NCBI RefSeq assembly: GCF_014206945.1
Contig: NZ_JACHON010000001.1
Span: forward strand, 493,529 to 557,528
Length of the DNA stretch: 64,000 nucleotides
Direction: 5' to 3'
Source: Gracilibacillus halotolerans
GTDB taxonomy: Bacteria > Bacillota > Bacilli > Bacillales > Amphibacillaceae
Under the pieces are notes generated by a model. The model saw only the letters and a program-made list of their open reading frames with translations. It was not told where the DNA came from and ran no database searches. Shown one piece after another: positions 52,811 to 62,374 of the stretch (positions are counted from its first letter, which is position 1; each line of letters opens with the position of its first letter). Position numbers and translations under genes: made by a program.

Positions 52811-53156
52811 CAATCAATCTGGTTTTGTTTACCCCTTCCTATTATTTCTACTTATGCTATGGATGATCGTTATACTGTCTGGTATTGAAGAAATAAAGTT
52901 GGAAAAAGAACAAGTTAAACTTGATAAGGAAATGTATGAGCTTCATACTTTATATAATATGACGAAACGGAAATTAAGCAAAGAAACAGCATATGAACCG
53001 GGACCGTTGAATTATCAGTTTCCTAATGGCACGGCAAAAGTATGGCTAGATAGAATTGAGGAGGATACCGCATATTATCATGCGCACTTAGAAACAATAT
53101 CAGATAGTAATGCAGAAAGAAAGATTGTTGTGCGTCACCCTTTTCCAAATAAATAA
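52782..53156 (+). CDS. comGG: Competence protein ComGG
   Basis: A protein of about 124 residues, the last of the operon. A hydrophobic segment follows NNQSGFVYPFLLFLLMLW, which replaces the usual Phe-Thr-Leu prepilin start. A helical region rich in Lys and Glu and a small beta domain follow. The likely start is TTG at 52782, seven bases after GGAG; ATG at 52770 has no SD. It overlaps comGF. Confidence 0.85.
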   Translation: MKSILKLHLNNQSGFVYPFLLFLLMLWMIVILSGIEEIKLEKEQVKLDKEMYELHTLYNMTKRKLSKETAYEPGPLNYQFPNGTAKVWLDRIEEDTAYYHAHLETISDSNAERKIVVRHPFPNK

Positions 53157-53243
53157 TCATTTTATTTTTAGTTTAATTTACTTTTTTAAAGGAAACGTTT
53201 ATAATATGGATGATACATCGTTGTAGTTAAAGGAGGGGTAGCA

Positions 53244-53486
53244 TTGGATAGAGTTTTCAGAGGGCTAGGATTTTGGACTGGTATTTTCGCTGTTTTATTT
53301 TTAGTTGGTGATATGACGCAGATGGCGTTTCTATTTCTAGCTCAAACTATTTTCTTCTTTGGTGTTGGTTTCCTAAAATTGTCTGAAAGAATGTACATAT
53401 ACTTATTCGCGACTTATTGTACAGTATTCTTTGTAGGGTTCACCTTCTACACTAACTTTATCATGGTACCAGGGTTTGGTCACTAA
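53244..53486 (+). CDS. yqgY: DUF2626 membrane protein YqgY
   Basis: An 80-residue protein with three short membrane helices. The sequence (MDRVFRGLGFWTGIFAVLF at the start, KLSERMYIYLFATY near 46, VPGFGH at the end) is typical of YqgY-type proteins. The function is unknown. The TTG start follows AAAGGAGGGG. In B. subtilis it also lies close to comGG. Confidence 0.88.
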   Translation: MDRVFRGLGFWTGIFAVLFLVGDMTQMAFLFLAQTIFFFGVGFLKLSERMYIYLFATYCTVFFVGFTFYTNFIMVPGFGH

Positions 53487-53506
53487 TACAGATAGAGACC
53501 GAAACG

Positions 53507-53567
53507 AAAAATCCGAACCATTTCTTCGTGGATTGATTCCATTCGAATTGAAATGTTCGGATTTTTT
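53507..53567. terminator. Bidirectional terminator between yqgY and yqgX
   Basis: AAAATCCGAAC pairs with GTTCGGATTTTT and an inner ATTTC with GAAAT. T runs lie on both strands. It is the third terminator in this window with a CCGAAC/GTTCGG core. Confidence 0.85.
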
Positions 53568-53577
53568 ATTTTTTAAA

Positions 53578-54195
53578 TCATGTAAATGGGTTATGCTTTT
53601 TCTCGTGCGCGATGCTTGTTTTAGGTCCATGACCCGGAAAAACAGTATAGGTGTCAGGAAGTGTGTAAAATTTTTGATGGATACTATCCACTAATTGTTC
53701 TAATGAACCACCAGGTAAGTCGGTTCTTCCAATTGATTCATAAAACAAACTATCTCCACCTATAATCCACTCTTGCTCATGGAAAATAAATAGTAAACCA
53801 CCAGGAGAATGGCCAGGTGATTCTCTTACTTCTATCGTAAATCCACCTATCGTATGTTTCCCTTCTTTAAGTAAGTAGTCAGGATCTGATGCGACAACTT
53901 CATACCCTAAGAATTTGTCTGACCTGTTTAGAGATGGATTAGATAGCCATTCCTTTTCTGCCTCATGGACATATACTGGAATGTTAAAATTGTTACGAAC
54001 TTCTTCCAATGCTCCGATATGGTCAAAATGAGCATGCGTTAATAAGATAGCTTTTGGTTGAACATCCAATTTATTTAATGTGTCAATGATGATACCTGCA
54101 TCTCCAGATGGGTCGATAATTAAACCTTCCTGTTGATCATGAATGAGATAACAATTTGTTTGTAATTGCCCCAATGGTAAAACTTCTATTTTCAC
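53578..54195 (-). CDS. yqgX: Metallo-beta-lactamase fold hydrolase YqgX (glyoxalase II-like)
   Basis: A 205-residue metal hydrolase with THAHFDHIGAL (near 53-63), a His in SPGHSPGGLL (near 127) and the late Asp of GGDSLFYESIGRTDLPGG. It ends FPGHGPKTSIAHEKKHNPF, as in small glyoxalase II-like proteins. It may act on bacillithiol or other thioesters; the substrate is unproven. It is a single-gene unit. Confidence 0.88.
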   Translation of the reverse strand: MKIEVLPLGQLQTNCYLIHDQQEGLIIDPSGDAGIIIDTLNKLDVQPKAILLTHAHFDHIGALEEVRNNFNIPVYVHEAEKEWLSNPSLNRSDKFLGYEVVASDPDYLLKEGKHTIGGFTIEVRESPGHSPGGLLFIFHEQEWIIGGDSLFYESIGRTDLPGGSLEQLVDSIHQKFYTLPDTYTVFPGHGPKTSIAHEKKHNPFT

Positions 54196-54353
54196 TGAAT
54201 AACCCCTTTCGTATTAAAAATGAATTAACCCCTATTTCATTAGACAAAACTATCGTTTTGCTATAAAATTATAGAAGGAGTTTCTTCATACATATTATAA
54301 CGATGATTGAACAACAAGGAAATGATATGCATTCCACGAAGGGGGTAAAAATA

Positions 54354-54536
54354 ATGGAGCTAGGTTTTATGTTTCTCGTAGTTGCCATTGTTTGTGCTAT
54401 TGCAACAGTACGTGAGTTAAAGAAACAAAACTTTTTCGGATCTGGTTTTGCTGGATTATCTACATTGGTCTTCGGCTTTTTTGCAGTCGGAACTCTTTAC
54501 TGGGAAATTATACGTCCACTATTTACAGATGCATAA
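54354..54536 (+). CDS. yqgW: DUF2759 small membrane protein (YqgW-like)
   Basis: A 60-residue protein with two membrane helices (about 3-20 and 30-52) joined by RELKKQNFFGSGFAG. The ATG at 54354 follows AAGGGGGT; 17 codons upstream are excluded. The function is unknown; the position next to yqgX matches B. subtilis. Confidence 0.8.
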   Translation: MELGFMFLVVAIVCAIATVRELKKQNFFGSGFAGLSTLVFGFFAVGTLYWEIIRPLFTDA

Positions 54537-54610
54537 TCCATCAGTAACAACCGATTCATTTTATACAAAGCCAATCGGAAGATGCATTTATATTTAAAGT
54601 TGGAAAATCC

Positions 54611-54650
54611 AAAAAGGGATAGACGTTCATTTAGAACGCTATCCCTTTTC
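54611..54650. terminator. Bidirectional terminator between yqgW and yqgS
   Basis: AAAAAGGGATAG with an inner CGTTC pairs with GAACG and CTATCCCTTTT. T runs lie on both strands. Confidence 0.9.
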
Positions 54651-54662
54651 TTATTGCACCCG

Positions 54663-56579
54663 TTAGTTATTCACTTCTATTACTTCATCTTCAGATAAAA
54701 TCGTTTGGTCTCTAAAATCATAGAATCTAAATAAATCACCGTAAATAATTTGATCTGAGTACGATAATTCTTGCTCTACTTGTTCGATATAAGGACTGCA
54801 AGAGTTAACTACTTCTCCAGTTTCCTCGTCTTCTACACCCTCTATAATTTCACCTGTAAATCTGTCATAACATGTTTCTTTCGTATAAACATATTCGTCC
54901 GTTATAAAACTACCATCACGTAAAGCAATAAAATCTTTTCTCTCTTCTGCAAACAAATCAGTACCAAACGTTAAGTCATTACTTGTATCTACACCAAGTA
55001 GATTTAGAAGCGTTGGTTTTATATCAATTTGTCCTGATATTTTGGAAATAACTTCTCCATCATGTCCAGGAATGTGGATATACAGTGGGACACGTTGTAG
55101 CTGTACGTGTAAATAGTCTGTATATTCCTCATCTAAATACGTACTCATTGCTTTCTTATGGAAATCACTAATTCCGTAGTGATCACCCATTAAAACAATG
55201 ATACTGTCTTCATAAAGGCCACTATCCTTTAATTGCTGGAAGAAAGCCTCAACCGATTCGTCTAAATAACGAACGGTCTGGAAATAATTATTTAACGTAC
55301 GTGAGTTTGAATCATATTTATCGATCGTCGCATCTTCAGGTGCTAAATCAAATGGATAATGATTCGTCAACGTAATAAATCTAGCATAGAATGGCTGCGG
55401 TATTTCTTGCATATAAGGAATCGATTGTTCAAAAAATTCCTTATCTTTTAATCCCCAACCTATTGAATTCTCTTCGGTAACTTCGTAAGATTCAACATCA
55501 AAGAAATGTTCATAGCCTAAATTATCATACATAACATCGCGGTTCCAAAAGCTTTTATTATTCGCATGAAACACTGTTGGGAAATACCCATTGTTACCTA
55601 ATATTTCAGGCAACGAATGATAATCGTTCTGAGCATGTGTAAAGTATACAGCTCCACTAGGTAGAGGATATAAGGAATTATCAACAAGGAATTCAGAATC
55701 AGACGTTTTCCCTTGCTCTGTTTGGTGATAAAAGTTATCAAAGTAATAACTCTCATCTATTAAACTATTTAGAAATGGTGTTACTTCTTCACCATTCATC
55801 GTATTATTTAAAACAAATGTTTGGAGTGATTCTAACCAAACAAAGATTACGTTCTTGCCTTCTGCAACTCCATGCATTTCTTCGCTAGGCTCGAACTTAG
55901 TCTCCTCTTTAAGATACTCTTCGATATGCGTTAGTTCATTTCCGTCTGCAAAAACTCGTTGAGCCTTTGACTTAGTTTGGAGAACCACATCATATACATG
56001 ATAATTAAAGATACCAATGTTTTTCACTAGATATTCACGGTCAAACGTTCTTTGTAGTAAGTCTGGTCTTTCGATTTCAGCTAAAATATAGTTAAAAGCG
56101 AGTAATCCTACTGATAAAACAATTGCAGTTCTTCTATGAAGCTTTGTATAGCTTGCTGTTAAAACATCACCGTATTTCTTAGCTAAATACCAAATAATAA
56201 CAACGTCTAGAAAAAGTACTATATCCCATACTTTTATTAAACTTAAGATACTAGAGCCTAAATCCGCGGCATTACTACCTTGGAATAGAAGTGGTATCGT
56301 AATAAAATCTGAAAAGTTCCTATAAAAGACAATATTAAAATATAAAATAAGAGAACCAATTAAGGTAATATATTTCATATACTTTATCTGTCTTCTTTGT
56401 TTAAATAATGTGCTTAACGCTAATAAAAAGAATGCAACAATAAAAGCGTTAATGAACAAAATAAATTCTTGCATAATATTATCTAAAGAAATATTAAACA
56501 GAAATCTATAGATTATATAAGTTTTTAAACCGAACAGTAATGCTGCTATAAGATATAAAGGAATCTGCAGCTTTTTCAT
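54663..56579 (-). CDS. yqgS: LTA synthase family phosphoglycerol transferase (YqgS type)
   Basis: A 638-residue membrane protein: five N-terminal membrane helices (about 5-195) and a large extracellular sulfatase-like domain. The catalytic Thr is in EQGKTSDSEF (near 290), with metal ligands in VWLESLQTF, GDHYGISDF (near 468) and a later His. It moves glycerol phosphate from phosphatidylglycerol to build lipoteichoic acid or a primer. The ATG at 56579 follows GAGGAGG; six codons upstream are excluded. The C-terminal acidic tail has a Cys pair (ETCYDRF, NSCSPY). Confidence 0.9.
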   Translation of the reverse strand: MKKLQIPLYLIAALLFGLKTYIIYRFLFNISLDNIMQEFILFINAFIVAFFLLALSTLFKQRRQIKYMKYITLIGSLILYFNIVFYRNFSDFITIPLLFQGSNAADLGSSILSLIKVWDIVLFLDVVIIWYLAKKYGDVLTASYTKLHRRTAIVLSVGLLAFNYILAEIERPDLLQRTFDREYLVKNIGIFNYHVYDVVLQTKSKAQRVFADGNELTHIEEYLKEETKFEPSEEMHGVAEGKNVIFVWLESLQTFVLNNTMNGEEVTPFLNSLIDESYYFDNFYHQTEQGKTSDSEFLVDNSLYPLPSGAVYFTHAQNDYHSLPEILGNNGYFPTVFHANNKSFWNRDVMYDNLGYEHFFDVESYEVTEENSIGWGLKDKEFFEQSIPYMQEIPQPFYARFITLTNHYPFDLAPEDATIDKYDSNSRTLNNYFQTVRYLDESVEAFFQQLKDSGLYEDSIIVLMGDHYGISDFHKKAMSTYLDEEYTDYLHVQLQRVPLYIHIPGHDGEVISKISGQIDIKPTLLNLLGVDTSNDLTFGTDLFAEERKDFIALRDGSFITDEYVYTKETCYDRFTGEIIEGVEDEETGEVVNSCSPYIEQVEQELSYSDQIIYGDLFRFYDFRDQTILSEDEVIEVNN

Positions 56580-56701
56580 AATGATTATCCTCCTCAAAAA
56601 TAAAAAACATCTTACTTCTCTCTCTTTATTTTACTTTCTATTTATAGTAGACGGAAAATACACTCAAAAAGTTTCATATTTTAAGAGTTTTTTCACTTCT
56701 A

Positions 56702-57664
56702 TTATTCTACGCTCTGAAGTACAAGATATGCACCACCATATACACCAGCGTCATTGCCTAATTTCGCAATAACAATTTCACAAATTTCCTCAGTACGTGG
56801 TAACGTATATTTTTTAAATGCTTGCTTAAGTGGGGTAAGAATTTGGTCTCCTGCTTTAGATACTCCCCCACCAATAATTATTTTTGAAGGGTTTAAAGCA
56901 ATTGCCAAATTAGATAATGAAAACCCTAGAACATCTAAAACATGATCAAGCATTTTTTGAATATCTTGATCTCCTTTTAATGCTACTTCAAATATTTCTT
57001 TCGTTGTTATCTTACCTAATTCTTCTTTTACTTCACGAAGCAATGGCGCTTTCCCTTGTGCTAGTAATTCGTTTGCTTGACGGACAATTCCTGTAGCAGA
57101 AGCAACCGTCTCTAAACAACCTTTTCTACCGCAATTACAAGGTGCACCTTCATCTTCTACTGTTATATGTCCGATTTCTGCTGCCGTTCCATTAGCACCA
57201 CTAACGATATGGCGATTCACAATAATACCGCCACCAACGCCCGTTCCTAGGGTTACTGCTAAAATGTTGGACGCATCTTTTCCTGCACCTTTCCAAGTCT
57301 CACCAAGTGCTGCAATATTTGCATCATTATCTAAAAATACTGGTAAACCAGATAATTCTTCTAATTGTTTTTTTAAATGGAAATCTTTCCAACCGATATT
57401 TACCCCGATAGCTACTTTCCCTGTTTCAGGCTCGATAAAACCAGGTGCACCTGCACCGATACCTAAACAAGTGTTTCGTTCTAAATTGTTAGTTTTCATT
57501 TTCGCTTCAATAGATGTCCAAATATCAGCAGGAATATGTGAACCGTTGTCTGTTTTTCGAGTAGGAATCTCCCATTTATCTATTAGTTCACCATCAGGTC
57601 TAAACAACGCATTTTTTACTGTTGTTCCCCCAATATCAACACCGATAACAAATCTATTAGTCAT
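56702..57664 (-). CDS. glcK: Glucokinase (ROK family)
   Basis: A 320-residue cytoplasmic kinase for glucose. The ATP motif GVDIGGTTVKNALF is at residues 8-21, LDNDANIAALGE near 104 has the catalytic Asp, and the ROK zinc motif is CNCGRKGCLE (near 177-186). GTGVGGGIIV is also present. It overlaps yqgQ by 8 bases, as in the yqgQ-glcK order of B. subtilis. Confidence 0.94.
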   Translation of the reverse strand: MTNRFVIGVDIGGTTVKNALFRPDGELIDKWEIPTRKTDNGSHIPADIWTSIEAKMKTNNLERNTCLGIGAGAPGFIEPETGKVAIGVNIGWKDFHLKKQLEELSGLPVFLDNDANIAALGETWKGAGKDASNILAVTLGTGVGGGIIVNRHIVSGANGTAAEIGHITVEDEGAPCNCGRKGCLETVASATGIVRQANELLAQGKAPLLREVKEELGKITTKEIFEVALKGDQDIQKMLDHVLDVLGFSLSNLAIALNPSKIIIGGGVSKAGDQILTPLKQAFKKYTLPRTEEICEIVIAKLGNDAGVYGGAYLVLQSVE

Positions 57665-57872
57665 TTGATTTCTCCACCTTTGATTGTATATATCTCATTT
57701 CATTGTTTAAAATGTGTCTTGCTTGCAAAAATGTTTGATTTGTTAGTAATTTTTGTTTATACAATTCTATTAATTCTTCTTCCATAAGCTCTAAATCAGC
57801 AATACGATCACCTATATAGATGATCGTACCAAACTTTTTTAATAATTGTCGTACATCATAGACGGTTTTCAT
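57657..57872 (-). CDS. yqgQ: YqgQ family small protein (DUF910)
   Basis: A 71-residue helical cytoplasmic protein starting MKTVYDVRQLLKKFGTIIY and containing GDRIADLELMEEELIELY. The fold of the family is known but not its function; it has been suggested to bind nucleic acid. The ATG at 57872 lies after AGGTGAT; a GTG three codons upstream overlaps that SD. It is coupled to glcK. Confidence 0.88.
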   Translation of the reverse strand: MKTVYDVRQLLKKFGTIIYIGDRIADLELMEEELIELYKQKLLTNQTFLQARHILNNEMRYIQSKVEKSND

Positions 57873-57956
57873 CTTAATCACCTATGATATTATAGCAGAA
57901 GGTCTATAAAAAATAAATATTAATTAACTTTACAAATTATTATAACTTGTTTACAT

Positions 57957-59411
57957 TTATTTGTCAGGATCTTTAGGATTAAGGTATGCAGGTCTCGTAT
58001 GATTATATGGTTTTGGTTGTCGAATAAAGATATTCCAAAAAGACTTTGGCTCAAATGGAATAAATGGCCAGAAGTAACCAAGGTAGAATGTCTTTAATTG
58101 TGTTAAATATAGAATGAATAATGTCGATCCGATAATAAAGCCTTTAACACCGAATAACGCTACAGCTACTAATAGAAAGATCCTTGCTAAACGATTTGCT
58201 AAACTTAACTCATAACTTGGTGTAGCAAATGTCCCCATTACAGCAGCCGCTAGATATAGCACTACTTCAGTTGAAAATAACCCTACATCCACAGCGATTT
58301 GACCGATAATAATTGCAGATACGAGACCTAATGCTGTCGCCAAAGTTGTTGGAGTATGAATAGCTGCCATTCGAAGTACATCTATGCCGATTTCCGCAAT
58401 CATGAACTGAAAGAATAACGGAATAGTCCCTGGATCTCTAGGTCCGACAAATGACAATTCTTCTGGTAAAAGTCCAGTTTGAGTAGACAACAAATAATAA
58501 AGCGGTATGAGAAATATCGATGCGAATACAGCAAGAAAACGAACAAGTCTTAGGTACACACCGATAGTAGGTTTCTGGCGATATTCTTCTGCATGCTGTA
58601 AATGTTGCCAAAAACTAGCTGGAGTAATCATTACACTCGGTGAACCATCAATAATAACGATGATGTGCCCTTCGTATAGATGTTCAGCCGCTGTATCTGG
58701 TCTTTCTGTATACCGTATCGTCGGATATGGGTTCCACATTTTTCCACTCAAAAATTCTTCTACCGTCTTTTCTGCCATCGGGATTCCATCGGTATCTATA
58801 CTTTCTAAATGTTTCTTAAGTTCTTCGACTTTTTCGCTATCTGCAATGTCCTCAATGTAACATAAACAAACATCTGTTTTAGAACGGCGGCCAATAGAGG
58901 TATACACCATTCTTAACGAACGATCTCGGATTTTCCGTCTAGTAAGTGCTGTATTAAAAACAATTGTTTCGACATAGCCATCCCTCGCTCCCCTTACAAC
59001 TCTCTCTAGATCCGGCTCTTCTGGGCCGCGAACTGGATATGTACGGGCATCAATTACGATTGCTTTTTTTAATCCTTCGACTATTAGCAACGAGGAACCT
59101 GCAAGAACACTGTCTGCACCTTTTTTTAAATCCTTTTCTTCGTCTACCTCTACATATGGTATATAGCGTTTCATTAATTTTTCAAACGCATTCGTGGCTA
59201 AATCTTCTTCTTTTAGTTCAGCCAAAAATCGCATTAAATAATGTAGAATATCATCTTTTGCCAAGCCATCAACTAAGTATAATGCCATTTTTCGCCCGGC
59301 GTAATGTAAATCTAGCTGAATTAGATCAAAACTTTTGTCTATTGCTAAATAATCGTGTATATATTGGATATTTTGCTCATAGTCATTGGATAAAAGCATC
59401 TCCTTGTCCAA
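57957..59411 (-). CDS. Spore germination protein of the GerA family, SpoVAF-like
   Basis: A 484-residue GerA-A-type protein: a soluble N-terminal half (about 1-280) and a C-terminal half with about five membrane helices (about 285-445). The family signature reads ERPDTAAEHLYEGHIIV and then PASFWQHLQHAEEYRQKP, with the HxQHAEEYRQ form seen in SpoVAF. SpoVAF works with FigP to amplify germinant signalling. In B. subtilis spoVAF ends the spoVA operon; here the gene stands alone by yqgQ, so it may be the relocated gene or a paralogue. The TTG start is 8 bases after GAGGAG. Confidence 0.8.
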   Translation of the reverse strand: MDKEMLLSNDYEQNIQYIHDYLAIDKSFDLIQLDLHYAGRKMALYLVDGLAKDDILHYLMRFLAELKEEDLATNAFEKLMKRYIPYVEVDEEKDLKKGADSVLAGSSLLIVEGLKKAIVIDARTYPVRGPEEPDLERVVRGARDGYVETIVFNTALTRRKIRDRSLRMVYTSIGRRSKTDVCLCYIEDIADSEKVEELKKHLESIDTDGIPMAEKTVEEFLSGKMWNPYPTIRYTERPDTAAEHLYEGHIIVIIDGSPSVMITPASFWQHLQHAEEYRQKPTIGVYLRLVRFLAVFASIFLIPLYYLLSTQTGLLPEELSFVGPRDPGTIPLFFQFMIAEIGIDVLRMAAIHTPTTLATALGLVSAIIIGQIAVDVGLFSTEVVLYLAAAVMGTFATPSYELSLANRLARIFLLVAVALFGVKGFIIGSTLFILYLTQLKTFYLGYFWPFIPFEPKSFWNIFIRQPKPYNHTRPAYLNPKDPDK

Positions 59412-59519
59412 CTTAACATCTCCTCACATTTCAATATACATACCTAGTTTGTTCTAACATTCTAGATTCATGCGAGGATAATGGAGAAGTTTAAGCCGAT
59501 TATTATAGGAGCGATATCG

Positions 59520-60377
59520 ATGAAGCAAAGATGGAAAATTATTATAACATCAGCTCTAACCATTGCTATTTTATTATTTATTCTTTTAAATCAAACTACT
59601 GCGCCAGTTATTACTTATTTTCCTAATGATCCTAGTCTGAAATATGATAGAAGCAACACATCGATTTCCATCAAAGAGAGTACTGGAGATGATACGTATA
59701 TCGTTGATTGGGAAAGTTACAGCTCACTTAGTGATCCTGTTTACTTAAGACAAGATGTGTCTATTTTATTTATGGATGGAAGATTGAAGGGCATGAAGAG
59801 CATATGGAAGGAACAAGAAAAGAATATCCATCTCTCTTCTAGTTTTGAAGAGAGTGACAGCAGTTTATTTCAAGCAATCACTTTTCACCATGGAGAAATA
59901 CATTATTCATCAGATGATATAAAAACGGTTCAATCGATGTCATCCTCTAAAGTGTATGTAATTGATTCACCTCACACTAAACTTGTTAGCTTTGCCAAAC
60001 CGGTTACAGATAATGAAAAAGACTGGAGCAGTACGGTCGATCAAACTATCAATCAGTATTTACATTATGTTTGGAATGAATGGATAACAGAAAAATCTAT
60101 TAATATCGAGGAATATGACCTCGTTCAGTTAGTCGATCTTATTCATTTTAACGATCAAACGTTACCTGACTTAACAGAAGAACAAACAAATAAAGTAATA
60201 GGCCAGCTATGGGAAGGTCTTTACAAAAATTATGTGATACCTATGTTGAACAAACAGTGGAAAGATGGAACACCAATGCCTATTGTTTTATTCTCCAAAG
60301 ACAATACACACCTTATTGTTGTATTTGAAGACGGGGATCAACAGGTTCAAGTGTTGTATCAGCAATACACCTTTTAG
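59520..60377 (+). CDS. Membrane-anchored extracytoplasmic protein of unknown function
   Basis: A 285-residue protein with one N-terminal membrane segment (about residues 7-25) or uncleaved signal, then a soluble domain outside the cell. No cysteine follows the segment, so it is not a lipoprotein. I recognise no family; there are no catalytic motifs, and Trp and Tyr are frequent in DWESYSSLSDPVYLR and HYVWNEWITEKS. The ATG at 59520 follows AGGAGCGATATCG; 13 codons upstream are dropped. It is divergent from the SpoVAF-like gene with a gap of about 110 bases, so a shared sporulation role is possible but unproven. Confidence 0.7.
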   Translation: MKQRWKIIITSALTIAILLFILLNQTTAPVITYFPNDPSLKYDRSNTSISIKESTGDDTYIVDWESYSSLSDPVYLRQDVSILFMDGRLKGMKSIWKEQEKNIHLSSSFEESDSSLFQAITFHHGEIHYSSDDIKTVQSMSSSKVYVIDSPHTKLVSFAKPVTDNEKDWSSTVDQTINQYLHYVWNEWITEKSINIEEYDLVQLVDLIHFNDQTLPDLTEEQTNKVIGQLWEGLYKNYVIPMLNKQWKDGTPMPIVLFSKDNTHLIVVFEDGDQQVQVLYQQYTF

Positions 60378-60440
60378 CTAATGAGATGTAACAAATTCGT
60401 AAATACCTTAGTGTGGTATTTAACTTAATTCGTATAAATT

Positions 60441-60476
60441 GTCCCCAAAAATGATTTTTAATCAACTTTTGGGGAC
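60441..60476. terminator. Strong hairpin between two convergent genes
   Basis: GTCCCCAAAA (60441-60450) pairs perfectly with TTTTGGGGAC (60467-60476), with an inner TGATT/AATCA stem. No clean T run follows on either strand, so termination is likely but not classical. Confidence 0.6.
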
Positions 60477-60513
60477 GGTTTAATAGTATGTCCAAGGCTA
60501 TTCTTTTAACTTC

Positions 60514-62076
60514 TTATTCTTTTCTTAATAATTGTAAAAGTTCTTCATATCTGTCGTTATCTTGATCGATCTCTAATAATCTTTCAACGGCAGCGATTGC
60601 TTTTTCTCTTTCATTTTCACCTTGATATAGAATAGCAAGATTATACCATGCCTCTTCGAATTCTGGAGATTCCTTAACAGCTATTTCTAAATCAGCGATT
60701 GCTTCATCCACTTGCTGAGATTGAATATAAGCATAGGAACGATAAAATAGTAATTCTGCAACAAATTCGTTTTCATCTGTATTTTCTAGTGCATCGGATG
60801 CAACAGGTATAATTTTCTCAAATTCTTCTTGTTTCATATAATTTTGAATTCGTTGTAATTGCATGATGTTACTTTTTTGTACTGCTTCATTATTTACACC
60901 ATATAAGAACAGCGAGCCTAGTCCTACCACACAAACAAGCCAGCCTATTAGACGCTTAGAGACTGATTTAGCGTTCGGAAGCCCAACGGCCATAGCGGCA
61001 ATAAAACCTCCAACTAATCCTCCTAGATGACCACCAACATCTATTTGTGGTGCAATGAATCCAAATATAATATTAATTCCTAGAATAGTGAAGACATTCA
61101 TACCTATAGTTTTCATGAATACTTCCTTATTACGCCAACCAAAATATAATAAAGCACCAAATAAGCCGTATATTGCACCTGAAGCCCCTGCTGCCACCGC
61201 TGGATTAAATGCGAAGCTTGCAAGACCCCCTGTTAAACCAGCAATCATGTATATTAAGAAATAACGACTATTTCCAAAGATTCTTTCTGTTAAAGTCCCT
61301 AGGAAATACAGTGCTAGCATATTTAACAGGAGATGGAAAGTTCCAATGTGTAGAAACATGGAAGTTATAAATCGCCAATATTCACCGTCCATAATCGCTA
61401 TATTATACTTCGCACCATATTTGATTAAGGTTTCAGTTGAAGTTGAGCTACCCTTATATTCGATAAAAATAAAGATAAGAATATTAATGGCGATCAAGAG
61501 AAAAGTTAGTATCGGTTTCCCATAATGAAACAGCTCACGGCTTTGTTTGTGCTTTGTCTCTTTTAAGGTATGTATTCTTCGTTGTAGATCTAATGTTAAT
61601 TGCTCCATATGCAGAACACTTATTTGATCCTCTGGGAATGTTATGCGATCGATAAGCTTGAAATTAATTTGATTTTCAAATTTTTGTAATTCCGATTGAA
61701 TTGTTTCTTTTGTAAGAATATAAAGGTGAGATTGATTTACCTTTTTATGAAAGGATTCGGTTTTATATAAGTGCTCATACGAGTCAACTGGTTCATAGTC
61801 AACGAAGTAAAGATGATGAAAATGAACATTTTTAGTAAACAAAGGCGATGGGAAATGGTTCATTAAAGTATTTTCTACATGACGGAGTGTGCGTTCCATT
61901 TCCCTTTGCCAATCATGTTGCTTTCTAGATAAACGAACAAAGTGAATGGTTCCATTAACCTTTTTTCTTAATATTATTTCTTCGTAATTACTCGTTCCTG
62001 TAATGAAGTCATACTCTAAATTCTCCATTAATAACGTAGCAATTTGCGCTTGTAAAAATTGATGTTTGATTTGCAT
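60514..62076 (-). CDS. gluP: Rhomboid intramembrane protease GluP (YqgP)
   Basis: A 520-residue rhomboid. A soluble N-terminal domain (about 1-180) precedes six or seven membrane helices with the catalytic Ser in AAGASGAIYGLFG (near 293-305) and the His in GGHLGGLVGGF (near 348). After the last helix come tetratricopeptide repeats (about 405-515), including EEAWYNLAILYQ. In B. subtilis YqgP cleaves the magnesium transporter MgtE during manganese stress, with FtsH. I saw no strong promoter in the short gap upstream. Confidence 0.93.
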   Translation of the reverse strand: MQIKHQFLQAQIATLLMENLEYDFITGTSNYEEIILRKKVNGTIHFVRLSRKQHDWQREMERTLRHVENTLMNHFPSPLFTKNVHFHHLYFVDYEPVDSYEHLYKTESFHKKVNQSHLYILTKETIQSELQKFENQINFKLIDRITFPEDQISVLHMEQLTLDLQRRIHTLKETKHKQSRELFHYGKPILTFLLIAINILIFIFIEYKGSSTSTETLIKYGAKYNIAIMDGEYWRFITSMFLHIGTFHLLLNMLALYFLGTLTERIFGNSRYFLIYMIAGLTGGLASFAFNPAVAAGASGAIYGLFGALLYFGWRNKEVFMKTIGMNVFTILGINIIFGFIAPQIDVGGHLGGLVGGFIAAMAVGLPNAKSVSKRLIGWLVCVVGLGSLFLYGVNNEAVQKSNIMQLQRIQNYMKQEEFEKIIPVASDALENTDENEFVAELLFYRSYAYIQSQQVDEAIADLEIAVKESPEFEEAWYNLAILYQGENEREKAIAAVERLLEIDQDNDRYEELLQLLRKE

Positions 62077-62141
62077 TACGTCACCAACCTTATTAGTGCT
62101 ATCATATCATGGCGGTAACGTACATGTCATTCCGCAAAATC

Positions 62142-62321
62142 TTACTTCTGAAATAAATTAGAAATCATTTTCTCACGAACACCCGGAATATTCATTGCAA
62201 GCTTCACACCACTCTGACGTAACATTGGAAACTTGCTAAGAAATGAAATAATTTTGCCAGAGTATTTCGTAATTACTAGAACGATTCCAATAATCGTAAG
62301 TAGTACACTTAATCCCTTCAT
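62142..62321 (-). CDS. Small membrane protein, YqgO position
   Basis: A 59-residue protein with one membrane helix (residues 2-20) and a basic, amphipathic tail (YSGKIISFLSKFPMLRQSG, ending ISNLFQK). The ATG at 62321 follows AAGGGTGC; the frame extends 21 codons upstream without an SD. It lies between the 5-formyl-THF cyclo-ligase and gluP, probably in one transcript. No function is known to me. Confidence 0.65.
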   Translation of the reverse strand: MKGLSVLLTIIGIVLVITKYSGKIISFLSKFPMLRQSGVKLAMNIPGVREKMISNLFQK

Positions 62322-62374
62322 ATAAGCACCCTTTCTAATAAATGTATGCTTAGTCTGGGTTAAACCATCATAAA

